From Thermoplasmatota archaeon (GTDB taxonomy: Archaea; Thermoplasmatota; Thermoplasmata; Thermoplasmatales; Thermoplasmataceae): DNA of 64,000 bases. This document shows, in pieces, positions 35,153 through 44,732 of this stretch (positions are counted from its first letter, which is position 1; every line of letters begins with the position of its first letter). The stretch is taken from positions 1-64,000 of the forward strand of contig JAMCUL010000012.1 of the NCBI GenBank assembly GCA_023381355.1. The letters are read 5' to 3'. The translations under genes were made by a program, and so were the position numbers. The notes under the pieces were generated by a model that was given only the letters and a program-made list of their open reading frames with translations, searched no databases and was not told the origin of the DNA.

Positions 35153-37525
35153 CTATATATGGTAATGCTTGAAGACGACCCCTTTAAACCTGTCAAGGAG
35201 TATCATCCAGACAAGGGATATTACGAGCACCGCAATTATGTATATTAGAGGCACAGGTGTAACGAGTATGCCCTGCGAGGTGATTATTGTGATCACTATG
35301 ATATCCAGGATTGATGCTGTAAGGAGGTATTTTGAGGGCCGTGACTTCCAGAATGCCCTCCTTTCCCTTACCATATATACAGTAAACTGACCTGAAAACA
35401 CCAGCATGGCGAATATGTATGTTTGTATTTCAGGATGAGTCAGGCCGAACCTGAATCCTGTCCAGAGCACAAAGAAGCTTTCAACGACTATAAGAAGTGC
35501 CAGCGAAACAGAGGATCCCACAAGCGACCTCACATTCCACTGCTCCGGACTCTTTGAGAAGCCCACATTATCTGTGGATATTGACATTGTGACAAAATCG
35601 TTGGCAAATAGGAGAAGGATGATGTCAAAAGGAGTCGTTACAAAGAATCCAACTATGAAGAATGAAATTGTAAGGAATATTGCCACCTGAACGGTCTTTA
35701 TTATCTTGTTCAGGGTGTATGTGAGCATCCTCTGAAATATCTTCCTTCCATCCTCAACAGCAGAAACAATATCCTCAAGCCCCTCATGTGTAAGCACGAT
35801 GCTTGCCGAAGCTTTTGCAACGTCCGTTGCATTAGAAACGGCAATTCCAACCTCCGCCTGCTTGAGTGCAGGAGCGTCATTAACACCGTCTCCGGTCATT
35901 CCAGTTATGTGTTTTTCATTCTGGAGTTCCTTCACAATATTGTACTTGTCTTCAGGATATACCTCTGCAACCACGTCACAGTCATCGATCTTCTCCTTGC
36001 CACTTCTTATATCGCCGATTGCACAGCTGCTCTGTCCAATACCGACTTCCCTCCCTATCTCGCTTCCAATTGCTGATGAATCTCCTGTTATCATTCTGGG
36101 TCGAATGCCCATAGCCTTGAGTTGTGCTATGAATCTTGAAGAATCCTTTCTTGGCGGGTCATAAAGCGGGATAAGCCCAAGGAAAGTCCTCTCCTTCTCC
36201 CCAATCTTTGCAACACCAAGAGTCCTGAACCCTTTCTCCGCAAAATTCTTCACCCTGTCAAGTATCTCCCCCTTGTTTTCAACTTCGCACAGTCCTACAA
36301 TTATCTGGGGTGCGCCCTTCATAACAAGAAATTCTCCATTATCTGTCTCAATCTTTGCCTCGGTCCTCTTGATTGCAGGATCAAATGGAACAAATTCCTT
36401 CCTCGTAACATTTGGAATGCTGTATCCCTGCCTCTTCGTGTAATCTATGACCGCCATATCAATTGCATCCATTGTGGATATGTCGGATGCAATCATTGCA
36501 TAGTACATGAGTTCATTCTCGGTTGAATTATAAACAACGGGGTCGCTTACGGAGAGCCTGTTTTCGGTGATTGTTCCGGTCTTATCAAGACAGAGGGTGT
36601 CCATGGAGGCTGCATCCTCAACCGCCGTCAGTTTTGTAACAAGAACGCCCTTCCTTGACAGATCAAGGGCCCCGATTGCCATTGCCATTGTAAATGTGGC
36701 AGGGAGTGCAACCGGGACAGACGCAATAAGTACAACAAGCGAGAATGGTATGACATCCGTGAGGCTAACATGTATGTATAATGAATATGACAGGAGAATT
36801 GCAATCAGTACAAAATCCATGACAACGAGATATTTTACAATGTCAAGGATCAGGGCTTCAAGATGTGACTTAGCTCCTGCAAGATTCACAAGCTGTGCTG
36901 TCTTTCCAAAGATAGTTGAAGACCCTGTTGCAATAACGACACCTGTTGATTCACCACGTTTAAGGACTGAACTTGAATAAAGTATACTTCCCTTTGTCTT
37001 TTTCACGGGAAGTGATTCCCCTGTAAGCATGGACTGGTCAGCCTGGGACTCGCCATCTATGACCTTAAGGTCCCCGGGTATTATGTCTCCCATCCTCACA
37101 TGAACAATGTCTCCCGGCACAATTTTAGATGCGTCCATATTCTTCCATGTTCCATCCCTCAGGACTCTTGCAGTCACGCTTACCTTTTTCTTCAGGACGT
37201 CAATGGCATCCTGCGCCTTAAGTTCCTGGACATAGCTTACAATTGCATTGAATACAAGGAGGAACAGGATAACATACATGTCCAGGTATTTCCCAAACAT
37301 GTAAGTCAGAATAACAGTAAGCTCGAGCATCCAGGGAACAGGAGCCCAGAATTTCAGGGCGAATTTCAATACTGGATTTACCTTCTTTTCGGTTATGGCA
37401 TTGAGTCCATACTTCCGGAGACGTTCAGCTGCTTCTGCCTCACTGATACCATTAGTGCTGGAATTAAGTCGCCTCAGGGCATGCTCAACCGGTTCATTCT
37501 CTCGGCCACTTTCCATATTGACCAT
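35153..37525 (-). CDS. P-type plasma-membrane H+-ATPase (P3A family)
   Basis: A proton-exporting P-type ATPase. The N-terminal part has the cation-ATPase N domain (PVEHALRRL.., GISEAEAAERLRKYGLN). TGES of the actuator domain is at about 168-171 and the phosphorylated Asp is in DKTGT (about D314); MITGDSSAI and GMTGDGVNDAPALKQAEVGIAV of the P domain follow. About ten hydrophobic helices. The lack of a CPC metal motif and the plant/fungal-like layout argue for H+. I start at ATG 37525 (MVNMESGR..); a frame 25 codons longer and an ATG three codons later are alternatives. A minus-strand T-rich BoxA lies at 37541-37548. In an acidophile it would help keep the cytoplasm near neutral. Confidence 0.88.
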   Translation of the reverse strand: MVNMESGRENEPVEHALRRLNSSTNGISEAEAAERLRKYGLNAITEKKVNPVLKFALKFWAPVPWMLELTVILTYMFGKYLDMYVILFLLVFNAIVSYVQELKAQDAIDVLKKKVSVTARVLRDGTWKNMDASKIVPGDIVHVRMGDIIPGDLKVIDGESQADQSMLTGESLPVKKTKGSILYSSSVLKRGESTGVVIATGSSTIFGKTAQLVNLAGAKSHLEALILDIVKYLVVMDFVLIAILLSYSLYIHVSLTDVIPFSLVVLIASVPVALPATFTMAMAIGALDLSRKGVLVTKLTAVEDAASMDTLCLDKTGTITENRLSVSDPVVYNSTENELMYYAMIASDISTMDAIDMAVIDYTKRQGYSIPNVTRKEFVPFDPAIKRTEAKIETDNGEFLVMKGAPQIIVGLCEVENKGEILDRVKNFAEKGFRTLGVAKIGEKERTFLGLIPLYDPPRKDSSRFIAQLKAMGIRPRMITGDSSAIGSEIGREVGIGQSSCAIGDIRSGKEKIDDCDVVAEVYPEDKYNIVKELQNEKHITGMTGDGVNDAPALKQAEVGIAVSNATDVAKASASIVLTHEGLEDIVSAVEDGRKIFQRMLTYTLNKIIKTVQVAIFLTISFFIVGFFVTTPFDIILLLFANDFVTMSISTDNVGFSKSPEQWNVRSLVGSSVSLALLIVVESFFVLWTGFRFGLTHPEIQTYIFAMLVFSGQFTVYMVRERRAFWKSRPSKYLLTASILDIIVITIITSQGILVTPVPLIYIIAVLVISLVWMILLDRFKGVVFKHYHI

Positions 37526-37625
37526 AAATACTTGATAGCATAAAAAAGGTAAGTGGATATCTGTGTCATGATTTCCCGCAGCATCAGTGAGCAGGTACAT
37601 AGAGGGAGTTTTTTCAAGGATAAAC

Positions 37626-37632
37626 TTTTATT
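37626..37632 (+). promoter_or_regulatory. BoxA before the ChrB-like gene
   Basis: TTTTATT about 33 nt before the ATG at 37662, suggesting a short leader. Confidence 0.4.
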
Positions 37633-37661
37633 GCAGCATTAAAATACGTTGAAGATCTGGA

Positions 37662-38126
37662 ATGAAATGGGTTACAAGAGAAAAGGCAAAGGTGGATAGA
37701 ATCGCATGTCCCTGGCTGATCCATAGATTCGTGGATTCAGACGCGGAGTTTATATTTGTACCGGGGAAAATGGTGATGGAAGTTGCGAAGAATGAATCTG
37801 CCATCCCATTTGATATTGAAGGTGCAGAACTGATGCACTACATGGATAATGGTGAGGAGCGTGTAACCTTTGACGCAATCATAAGGAAGTACAGTCTGAA
37901 GGATGATGCGCTGCTTGAACTGGCCAGGATAGTAAGAGGTGCGGATGCCAGCATTCCTGATGCTCCCGTTGAATCTGCAGGCCTTGAGGCCGCAGCGCTT
38001 GGTTTCAGGAAAATCAGCAGAGATGACCATGAAAACATGAAGTTGCAATTTCCACTGTATGACGCACTTTATCAGTATGTCAGAAACAGGCTTGAACAGG
38101 GGACACATCTTGAGCATTCAAGATGA
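37662..38126 (+). CDS. ChrB-domain (chromate resistance) family protein
   Basis: A 154-residue protein matching the C-terminal domain of ChrB: it opens KWVTREKAKVDRIACPWLIHRFVD, followed by AEFIFVPG, FDIEGAELMHY, FDAIIRKYSL and LARIVRGAD, all family landmarks. ChrB accompanies the chromate exporter ChrA in bacteria, but no chrA is seen here and the domain's reaction is not settled. It could act in a redox or metal response. Single gene. Confidence 0.82.
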   Translation: MKWVTREKAKVDRIACPWLIHRFVDSDAEFIFVPGKMVMEVAKNESAIPFDIEGAELMHYMDNGEERVTFDAIIRKYSLKDDALLELARIVRGADASIPDAPVESAGLEAAALGFRKISRDDHENMKLQFPLYDALYQYVRNRLEQGTHLEHSR

Positions 38127-38337
38127 TCAATCTTCAAATCGAAATTACTGGTGATGGCATATCTTCTGAGGTATATTCATTCATGTAAACAAGGGGTGAA
38201 TTGTATTTATGCCTGCATATTGTTTCCGGGAGGAGATGCTTACGGTTTTCGCATCACGATTGAACATTCGCATGCATGATCTGCCAGTGATATGGATGCC
38301 CCGAATCACTGAAATAGCATAAAGGTACTGGAAAACA

Positions 38338-38345
38338 CTTTAAAG
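38338..38345 (+). promoter_or_regulatory. BoxA of the top6B-top6A-nitrilase unit
   Basis: CTTTAAAG centred about 23 nt before the top6B ATG. Confidence 0.45.
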
Positions 38346-38363
38346 TCGAATACATGTTGGATT

Positions 38364-40208
38364 ATGGCAGTCAAGCCTAAAAAAGATGAATACAAACAGG
38401 TCTCTGTCTCGGAATTCTTCGAGAAAAACCGGCATATTCTCGGTTTTGATTCAGCCCAGAAATCCCTCTTCATGATAGTGAAGGAAGCAGTTGACAATTC
38501 CCTGGATGCCTGCGAGGAGCGGGGAATACTGCCTGAAATTTCAGTGAGGATCGAGAGAAAGCCAAACGACATATTCAGGATCACTGTTGAGGATAATGGA
38601 CCTGGAATTGAGAGGACGATAGTTCCCAGGGTATTCGGGCAGCTGCTATATGGATCAAGATTCCACGTGCTCAGGCAGACAAGGGGACAGCAGGGCCTGG
38701 GAATCACTGCATCGATACTTTACGGCCAGAGCACATCCGGTGAGCCGTGTGAGATAATAACCAAGAGGGCGCAGGATGAGGTTGCCTTCCATTTCATCCT
38801 CGGCATAGATGTCAGGACCAACACAGCAGATCTCAAGGTCGAGGAACCGGTAATATGGGACAGGGAATCCGGAACTTCAATAGCAATCACTGCAAAGGGA
38901 AGGTATGTAACTGGAAAGCAGTCCATCATGGAATACCTGAAGGAGGTTGCGGTTGTCAATCCAAACGCAAGAATTCATTTTACTGATCCTGACGGGAAGA
39001 GCCTTGTTTTCGAGAGGTCCATAGAAGAGCCAGCAAAGCCGTCAAAGGCAACAAAGCCGCATCCATACGGAATAGAGCTTGGGGAGCTTTTATCACTTTC
39101 ACAGATAACAGAGAGCACAACGTTATTGAAGATGCTTTCTTCAGAATTTTCCAGGCTGAGTGATAATTCAGCCTCTGAAATTCTTGCCAAGGCAGGCATA
39201 GATCCTGAAATGAATCCAAGAGACCTGGCAAAGGACGGGGCAAACGCAATAATGGAAGCAATTGCAAATACGAAGCTCATGCCACCAACTGCTGAATCAC
39301 TTTCACCCATCTCGGAGCAGTTCATAAGGCTTGGAATGCTTTCTGTTTATGGGGAGGAAAGGCCCTCATTCTTCGGCAAACCCGTCTCTGGAAAGGTAAG
39401 GATATATAAGGGAAATCCTTTTTCAGTGGAGGTAGGAATGGTTTATGGTGGTGATCTCCCGTCAGAACAGCCTGTAAGGATCGTGAGATACGCAAACAAG
39501 GTTCCGCTGCTGTTCCAGCCCGGGTCGTGTGCCATCACACAGGCAGTCTCTGACATAGACTGGCGACAGCTAGGCTTTGATCAGAAGCAGGGAAAAGGCG
39601 TCCCGTACGGGCCTGCAATCATCCTCGTTCATGTACACGGGCCAAGGATCCCATACATATCAGAATCCAAGGAGGCTATTGCCCCAATTGAGGAAATAAT
39701 GGACGAGATCAGGAATGTGATAAGGATTGAGGTCAGGCAGCTCAGAAAATTCAACAGCAGGGCTGAAAGGAACAAGAAGATAGGGGAGAAGTTCAACCTA
39801 GTCAGCGTGGTTGTTCCCGAGATAGCTAAGAAGAGTGCTGAAATTCTTTCAATGGAGATTCCTGATTGCAAGATGGTCATAAGCAGGATAGCCAACGTTG
39901 TCTTTGTCAGGGAAGACATAGCAGGGGAGAATGGAAGGAAGACTTCAAGGACATCTGTGGTGAATTACACAATGGAGAACATATCAATGAACCTGAAGAT
40001 TGTATATCCTTTTGGAGAAAAGGATCTTGAGATAAGGGATCTCCCTCCATCTGAATCATTTACTTACGACCAGGATCTGGATAAAATTGCAGGCGGATAT
40101 TCGGGTGCTGAGTTTTACTTTACGGGAATCAATCCTGTATATGTGCAGGGAGCTGAGGAATTGCCAGCAGATTGGGGACTGAAGGGGGTTGAGACAGTTG
40201 AGGAATAG
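38364..40208 (+). CDS. top6B: DNA topoisomerase VI subunit B
   Basis: ATPase subunit of the type IIB topoisomerase that relaxes supercoils and decatenates chromosomes. The GHKL (Bergerat) ATP site is visible as VKEAVDNSLDA (Asn), VEDNGPGIE and RGQQGLGIT. An H2TH insert and transducer domain with the KQGKGVPYGPA loop Lys follow. 614 residues. The 3' end overlaps top6A by up to 20 nt; the pair forms an operon. Confidence 0.95.
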   Translation: MAVKPKKDEYKQVSVSEFFEKNRHILGFDSAQKSLFMIVKEAVDNSLDACEERGILPEISVRIERKPNDIFRITVEDNGPGIERTIVPRVFGQLLYGSRFHVLRQTRGQQGLGITASILYGQSTSGEPCEIITKRAQDEVAFHFILGIDVRTNTADLKVEEPVIWDRESGTSIAITAKGRYVTGKQSIMEYLKEVAVVNPNARIHFTDPDGKSLVFERSIEEPAKPSKATKPHPYGIELGELLSLSQITESTTLLKMLSSEFSRLSDNSASEILAKAGIDPEMNPRDLAKDGANAIMEAIANTKLMPPTAESLSPISEQFIRLGMLSVYGEERPSFFGKPVSGKVRIYKGNPFSVEVGMVYGGDLPSEQPVRIVRYANKVPLLFQPGSCAITQAVSDIDWRQLGFDQKQGKGVPYGPAIILVHVHGPRIPYISESKEAIAPIEEIMDEIRNVIRIEVRQLRKFNSRAERNKKIGEKFNLVSVVVPEIAKKSAEILSMEIPDCKMVISRIANVVFVREDIAGENGRKTSRTSVVNYTMENISMNLKIVYPFGEKDLEIRDLPPSESFTYDQDLDKIAGGYSGAEFYFTGINPVYVQGAEELPADWGLKGVETVEE

Positions 40209-41280
40209 TGAGAATACAGAGGATTCTCTTAAGGAATTTGTAAGACTTATATATGAGGCAATAAGAAGCGGAGAGATACCTGAGGTGAGGCTGAAATCAA
40301 GGACAAGGGAGAATATAGTTCTCGACAGTCTTCTTGGCGTATGGAAATATGGTGACCAGGAGGTTGTGAGATCTGCAAGAAAGATGGACGGGGCACAGTT
40401 CATGGCAAAGTCCCTCTACACGATTCAGTTCATACTTGAGATGTTGAAGGATTCTAAATCATCAACTCTGAGGGAGATGTATTATATATCTGAGGGCTGG
40501 AAGGATTATAAATTTTCAGCACAGGACGAATCGAATCTCCTGGTTGAGGACATGGAAGTCATCACAGAACTGCTCAGGGAGGATTTTCATCTCAGGCCAG
40601 AAGAGAATGGGGCAAGCATAATCGGGAACATAACCATTGAGGAAAAGAACAGGAAGAACGAATTCAAGAGGATAAATTGCAGGGATGATGTCGGTGATGC
40701 AGGTTATACAATACCATATAATGTGGAATCTGAAAAGCTCCGGCTGATTTCACACGATGCCGACATGATAGTTGCACTGGAAACGGGAGGTATGTTTGAC
40801 AGGCTTGTTGAGAACAAGTTCGACGAGGATTTCCGGGCAGTTCTCGTACATCTGAAAGGCCAGCCTGCGAGAAGCACGAGAAGGCTCCTGAAAAGGATGA
40901 ATGAGGAGATGGGACTCCCGGTCTACATCTTCACGGATGGTGATCCATGGTCTTTCAGGATATACGCCTCGATTGCCTACGGTGCTATCAAGACTGCTCA
41001 CATCTCCCACTGGCTTGCGGTTCCCACTGCGGAATTTGTGGGAATAACTGCAAGTGACATACTGACCTATGACCTTCCAACAGACAAGCTGAATGACAAG
41101 GATGTAGGTGCCCTCAATGCAGAACTCCAGGATCCAAGGTTCAATACGGAATTCTGGAAATCGGAGATAGAAACAATGCTAAAGATAAATCAGAAGGCTG
41201 AGCAGCAGGCACTTGCTAAATACGGTCTTAACTTTGTAACCGAAACATACCTTCCCGAGAAGTTGAACCTTAAATCATAG
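40189..41280 (+). CDS. top6A: DNA topoisomerase VI subunit A
   Basis: Cleavage subunit, Spo11 homologue. The catalytic Tyr lies in LREMYYISEGW (about residues 95-104), and the Toprim domain has ALETGG and FTDGDPWSFRIYASI acidic motifs. 363 residues from a TTG at 40189; a second TTG at 40198 is also possible. Both lie inside the end of top6B. Followed directly by the nitrilase-family gene. Confidence 0.94.
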   Translation: MRQLRNSENTEDSLKEFVRLIYEAIRSGEIPEVRLKSRTRENIVLDSLLGVWKYGDQEVVRSARKMDGAQFMAKSLYTIQFILEMLKDSKSSTLREMYYISEGWKDYKFSAQDESNLLVEDMEVITELLREDFHLRPEENGASIIGNITIEEKNRKNEFKRINCRDDVGDAGYTIPYNVESEKLRLISHDADMIVALETGGMFDRLVENKFDEDFRAVLVHLKGQPARSTRRLLKRMNEEMGLPVYIFTDGDPWSFRIYASIAYGAIKTAHISHWLAVPTAEFVGITASDILTYDLPTDKLNDKDVGALNAELQDPRFNTEFWKSEIETMLKINQKAEQQALAKYGLNFVTETYLPEKLNLKS

Positions 41281-41289
41281 GTGGTCGTG

Positions 41290-42096
41290 ATGGATACTAC
41301 AATGAAACTGAAAATAATCCAGTGGAAGTCAACTGGAGATGTAAGCAGAAACCTTGAATTCATTCTCGACAGGATCGGCAAGACGGGGAAGGATTCACTT
41401 GTAATATTCCCTGAATACTCGATGATATACCCTGATTATAAAGACACACAGTCATTCATCGAAAAGTCTCAGGGAATTGGGGATTTTTTCATACATTCCA
41501 TACAGGATTCTGCAAGGAAGAACTCTGTGGAGGTCATGATAAACTTTGCAGAGAAAAGCTATGGAAAACCATTCAACACTTCACTGCACATTAACAGCAG
41601 CGGAATGATCTCTGCAAGGTATTCAAAGACACACCTGTTCGATTCATACGGTTTCCAGGAGTCTTCCCTGTACCGGAGAGGGATGAATATTCCCGATCCT
41701 TTCCAGGTATCCGGACGATTCCTTGCAGGTGTTGAAATATGCTACGACATAAGATTTCCGGAGATAAGCAGGATGTATTCGTTGAAAGGTGCTTCTATCC
41801 TCATTGTCCAGGCAGGTTTTTACAGGGGGGAGATGAAATATGACACATGGATGACCATGCTCCGTGCAAGGGCCATGGAAAACGGGATGTTCGTCCTTGC
41901 TGCAAACCAGTGTGGACCGGACTTCCTTGGCCATTCAACAGTTATAGATCCATACGGAAGGATTCTGGCAGAGGTGAGCGAGGAACCCATGGATCTCGAG
42001 GCGTCAGTTGATCTCTCCATTGTGGAAAAGTACAGGGAAGATGTGCCGGTGCTTAATCACAGAAGAAAGGATCTATATGAGGTTGGCGGCCTCTAG
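41290..42096 (+). CDS. Carbon-nitrogen hydrolase (nitrilase superfamily, omega-amidase-like)
   Basis: An amidase with a complete Glu-Lys-Cys triad: E42 in FPEYS, K113 in YSKTHLF and C151 in EICYDIRFPE. The EICYDIRFPE motif is typical of omega-amidase/Nit2-like members, which hydrolyse alpha-keto-glutaramate and similar amides. Start taken at ATG 41290, with GGTGGTCG in front; GTG 41281 is the first possible start. It follows top6A by 9 nt, so it is probably cotranscribed without a functional link. Confidence 0.85.
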   Translation: MDTTMKLKIIQWKSTGDVSRNLEFILDRIGKTGKDSLVIFPEYSMIYPDYKDTQSFIEKSQGIGDFFIHSIQDSARKNSVEVMINFAEKSYGKPFNTSLHINSSGMISARYSKTHLFDSYGFQESSLYRRGMNIPDPFQVSGRFLAGVEICYDIRFPEISRMYSLKGASILIVQAGFYRGEMKYDTWMTMLRARAMENGMFVLAANQCGPDFLGHSTVIDPYGRILAEVSEEPMDLEASVDLSIVEKYREDVPVLNHRRKDLYEVGGL

Positions 42097-42830
42097 GCGA
42101 TCTGATCCAGTATGTTCCGGAGCGCTGCAACATCCATAACGCGGAACTCTGCAACTGTTTCACCACTGCCTACATGTATGGTTATGCACTCACTGCACTT
42201 CACGAAGGCACTTTCATCAGTCTTCTCGTCTCCTGCAATCAAGCATGGAAGGTCATTCCTGAACTTCCTGATTGCATCACCCTTGTTTACGCCAGGAATC
42301 TTCAGTTCAAGGACGCTTTTTCCCCTGTAAAGTTCCATGCCTGTCTCATATGCTATTTCTGCAATCCTTGCTGATGGTCCATCACGCCTATCTGGAGGAA
42401 CAAGGCCAAGATGGAACAGTATCCCTGACGATTTATCATAAACCCTGAGCCCATCGTATTGTGTTTCAAGATGCATGTCAATGACCTTCCTCATCCTTTC
42501 CCTGTATGAATAGAAATCCCTGACCAGAGGCATCTCCTTTCCGTGAATATAGGCCACAGCACCGTGCATCCCGATAAGGTTTATATCCAGGCTGATGAAT
42601 TTTCTCAGTTCGTCAACCTGCCTCCCGGATACAATAAAGAGGTCATATTTAGCTGAAATCTTCATGAGTATGCTTCTTAATCTTTCATCTGCATAACAAT
42701 TTTCAGGATTGATGACTATAGGGACAAGGGTCCCATCATAATCCAGAAAAATCTGTGATCCGGCGATAAGAGTCTCCCTGATCCTCAATACTATTTCTTC
42801 ACTGTTTCCAGAACTTTCTTCATCCACCAT
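42093..42830 (-). CDS. otsB: Trehalose-6-phosphate phosphatase
   Basis: HAD-superfamily phosphatase that removes the phosphate from trehalose 6-phosphate. Motif I is DYDGTLVPI (nucleophile Asp), motif II is IVSGRQ, and motif IV is AGDEKTDESAF. 245 residues, normal size. It is the second gene after otsA with a 40-nt out-of-frame overlap; an internal TTG just behind the otsA stop is an alternative start. Converges on the nitrilase gene with a 4-nt overlap. Confidence 0.93.
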   Translation of the reverse strand: MVDEESSGNSEEIVLRIRETLIAGSQIFLDYDGTLVPIVINPENCYADERLRSILMKISAKYDLFIVSGRQVDELRKFISLDINLIGMHGAVAYIHGKEMPLVRDFYSYRERMRKVIDMHLETQYDGLRVYDKSSGILFHLGLVPPDRRDGPSARIAEIAYETGMELYRGKSVLELKIPGVNKGDAIRKFRNDLPCLIAGDEKTDESAFVKCSECITIHVGSGETVAEFRVMDVAALRNILDQIA

Positions 42831-44107
42831 GTACCATCGTGCCTTCTGGCAAATTCCTTCATTGTCCTTAGCCTTAATTCTATTTCGTCTTTCTTCATCT
42901 CCATGGCCTGCTTAATCTTCTCTGCAACATCATCACCTGAGTTCGGATTTGTGAGTATTGCACCATTGAGGTATCTTGAAATGCCTGCGAATTCAGATAT
43001 GATGAGGATGCCATTCTCTGAACTGCTCACATATTCCTCTGCGACAAGATTGAGACCGTCTATAAGCGGGGTGATCAGGGCAATATCTGCCCATCTGTAA
43101 TAATTGCTCAGCTGGGCAGACGTGATCTTCCTGTACATATATATTATGGGTGTCCAGTGAATATTCCCGTACATTCCATTGATTCTTCCAATATTCATTT
43201 CCAGTTCATCCTTGAGATCGTCATAATCACGAACCCCGGATCTGCTTGGTGTAACGAGCATCAGGAACACAAATTTCTCCTTGAGCTCGGGGAATCTCTT
43301 CATAAGCGTCTCAATCGAATTAACCCTCTGGACAAGTCCCTTCGTATAATCAAGACGATCTATTGAGAAGATCACCTTTTCCTGATGGAATGGCTTCTTC
43401 TTCATCCTGTGTGAACTCTCTGAGAAAAACCTGTAATTTATTCCAAGTGGAATCGAGTGTATTTTCCTTTCCAGTTCTTTCTCTTTTCCAATGACCCGGT
43501 AGTAAGAATCCCTGAAGTTCTTTCCATATGTTTCTGTATGGAAAGTTATGGAATCTGCCCTTGAAATACTTTTCACTATGTCATTCCTCTCCGGGAGTAT
43601 GGAATAGAACCCACTTGAGACCCACGGAATATGCCAGGTGAAGATCAATCTATTCCTGAAACCCTGATCCCTCAGAAATCCGGGAACAAGTGAAAGCTGG
43701 TAATCATGTATCCAAACAATATCATCAGGCTTTGAGACCCTCATAATATGCTCAGAAAATTTCCTGTTTACCTGCCTGTAGTAGTGATAAGCCCTGGAAT
43801 CGTGGTATATCTTTTCCCTGAAGTAGTGGAAAAGAGGCCATAATGTACTGTTGCTGTAATCGTCATAATACCCTTTTTTTTCCTTCTGATCAAGAATTAT
43901 CCTGTGAATCCTGTATTTTCCATTGTCCTCATTGAGGTACTGTGAATCCAGTGAGCCGTCTCCCCAGCAGATCCAGTCCCCTCCATTTTTCTCAAGAACA
44001 TTTTTCAATCCTGTGGCAACTCCACCGACGTTATCCCTCCTTACGAAGCCGTTCCTGCCTCTGTCATAGGAATATGGACCACGGCTGGTTACCATTATTA
44101 TGCCCAT
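42791..44107 (-). CDS. otsA: Trehalose-6-phosphate synthase
   Basis: GT20 glycosyltransferase that joins UDP-glucose (or ADP/GDP-glucose) and glucose 6-phosphate. Motifs are MVTSRGPYSYDR at the N-terminus, NVGGVATGL, VWIHDYQL, FTWHIPW, the FSIDRLDYTKGL donor loop and GLNLVAEEYV near the C-terminus. With otsB it makes trehalose, a stress protectant. The ATG at 44107 has a minus-strand TATATA 20-27 nt upstream; an ATG two codons earlier is possible. Confidence 0.94.
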   Translation of the reverse strand: MGIIMVTSRGPYSYDRGRNGFVRRDNVGGVATGLKNVLEKNGGDWICWGDGSLDSQYLNEDNGKYRIHRIILDQKEKKGYYDDYSNSTLWPLFHYFREKIYHDSRAYHYYRQVNRKFSEHIMRVSKPDDIVWIHDYQLSLVPGFLRDQGFRNRLIFTWHIPWVSSGFYSILPERNDIVKSISRADSITFHTETYGKNFRDSYYRVIGKEKELERKIHSIPLGINYRFFSESSHRMKKKPFHQEKVIFSIDRLDYTKGLVQRVNSIETLMKRFPELKEKFVFLMLVTPSRSGVRDYDDLKDELEMNIGRINGMYGNIHWTPIIYMYRKITSAQLSNYYRWADIALITPLIDGLNLVAEEYVSSSENGILIISEFAGISRYLNGAILTNPNSGDDVAEKIKQAMEMKKDEIELRLRTMKEFARRHDGTWWMKKVLETVKK

Positions 44108-44127
44108 GAGCATGCATGGGATGGCGG

Positions 44128-44134
44128 ATATATA
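44128..44134 (-). promoter_or_regulatory. BoxA of otsA-otsB
   Basis: TATATA-type element on the minus strand, 21-27 nt before the otsA ATG at 44107. Confidence 0.5.
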
Positions 44135-44489
44135 ACAGTTCCATGAATCTGGAATATCTGAGGAAATTATCAGGCACTTATGATATGTCCAAGCTCATTG
44201 AACATTCCAGGCCTGAAGGTTTCCTGTTAGGGAGGCATCATGTCAATCCACGTCTCCTCACGAATTCCACATCACGTTACTCTCCTGCATAGTTGCATGC
44301 ATTCCCCGGTTGATATGTATCATTCATTTTTTCCCGGCGCATTCCACAAAAACCAGTGCATATAAAGGTCCCGGAATATATTGATTGATAGCCCACACCT
44401 TATTAAAATTCATGAATGCGTAAAAAATCCAATCAAATTCGCAATATATGGCATAATTCACAGGCTCTTAAATGAGAATTCCATAAAAA
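44135..44489. other. Intergenic between divergent otsA and the DUF3311 gene
   Basis: No ORF or RNA gene recognised. AT-rich toward the right end, where the symporter promoter lies. Confidence 0.35.
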
Positions 44490-44500
44490 ATATTTAAATA
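44490..44500 (+). promoter_or_regulatory. BoxA of the DUF3311-symporter pair
   Basis: ATATTTAAATA, centred about 28 nt before the ATG at 44523 and 10 nt before that at 44505. The spacing favours 44523 as the start of a leaderless message. Confidence 0.5.
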
Positions 44501-44522
44501 TTTAATGAAGCTTACAATGTTA

Positions 44523-44732
44523 ATGAATAGCATATTGAAATTCATACTTCTCGTGCTGCCATACGCATTCATGGTGCTTGGTTTCGGGATTTATGACAGA
44601 GCTACACCATATCTGGGTGGGATGCCGTTCTTTTACTGGTATCAGATCCTGTGGATATTTCTCGCTGCCATTCTAACCTCCACTGTATATTTTATTGAGA
44701 GCAGGGAGAGTAAAGGGAAGGTGAGTGCATGA
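44523..44732 (+). CDS. DUF3311 family membrane protein
   Basis: A 69-residue protein with two hydrophobic helices around a GIYDRATPYLGGMPFFYWYQ motif, the DUF3311 signature. Such proteins are nearly always encoded directly before an SSS-family symporter and are thought to be a small partner subunit. I start at ATG 44523 because of the BoxA spacing; ATGs at 44505 and 44517 are alternatives. The stop overlaps the symporter start by 4 nt. Confidence 0.83.
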   Translation: MNSILKFILLVLPYAFMVLGFGIYDRATPYLGGMPFFYWYQILWIFLAAILTSTVYFIESRESKGKVSA

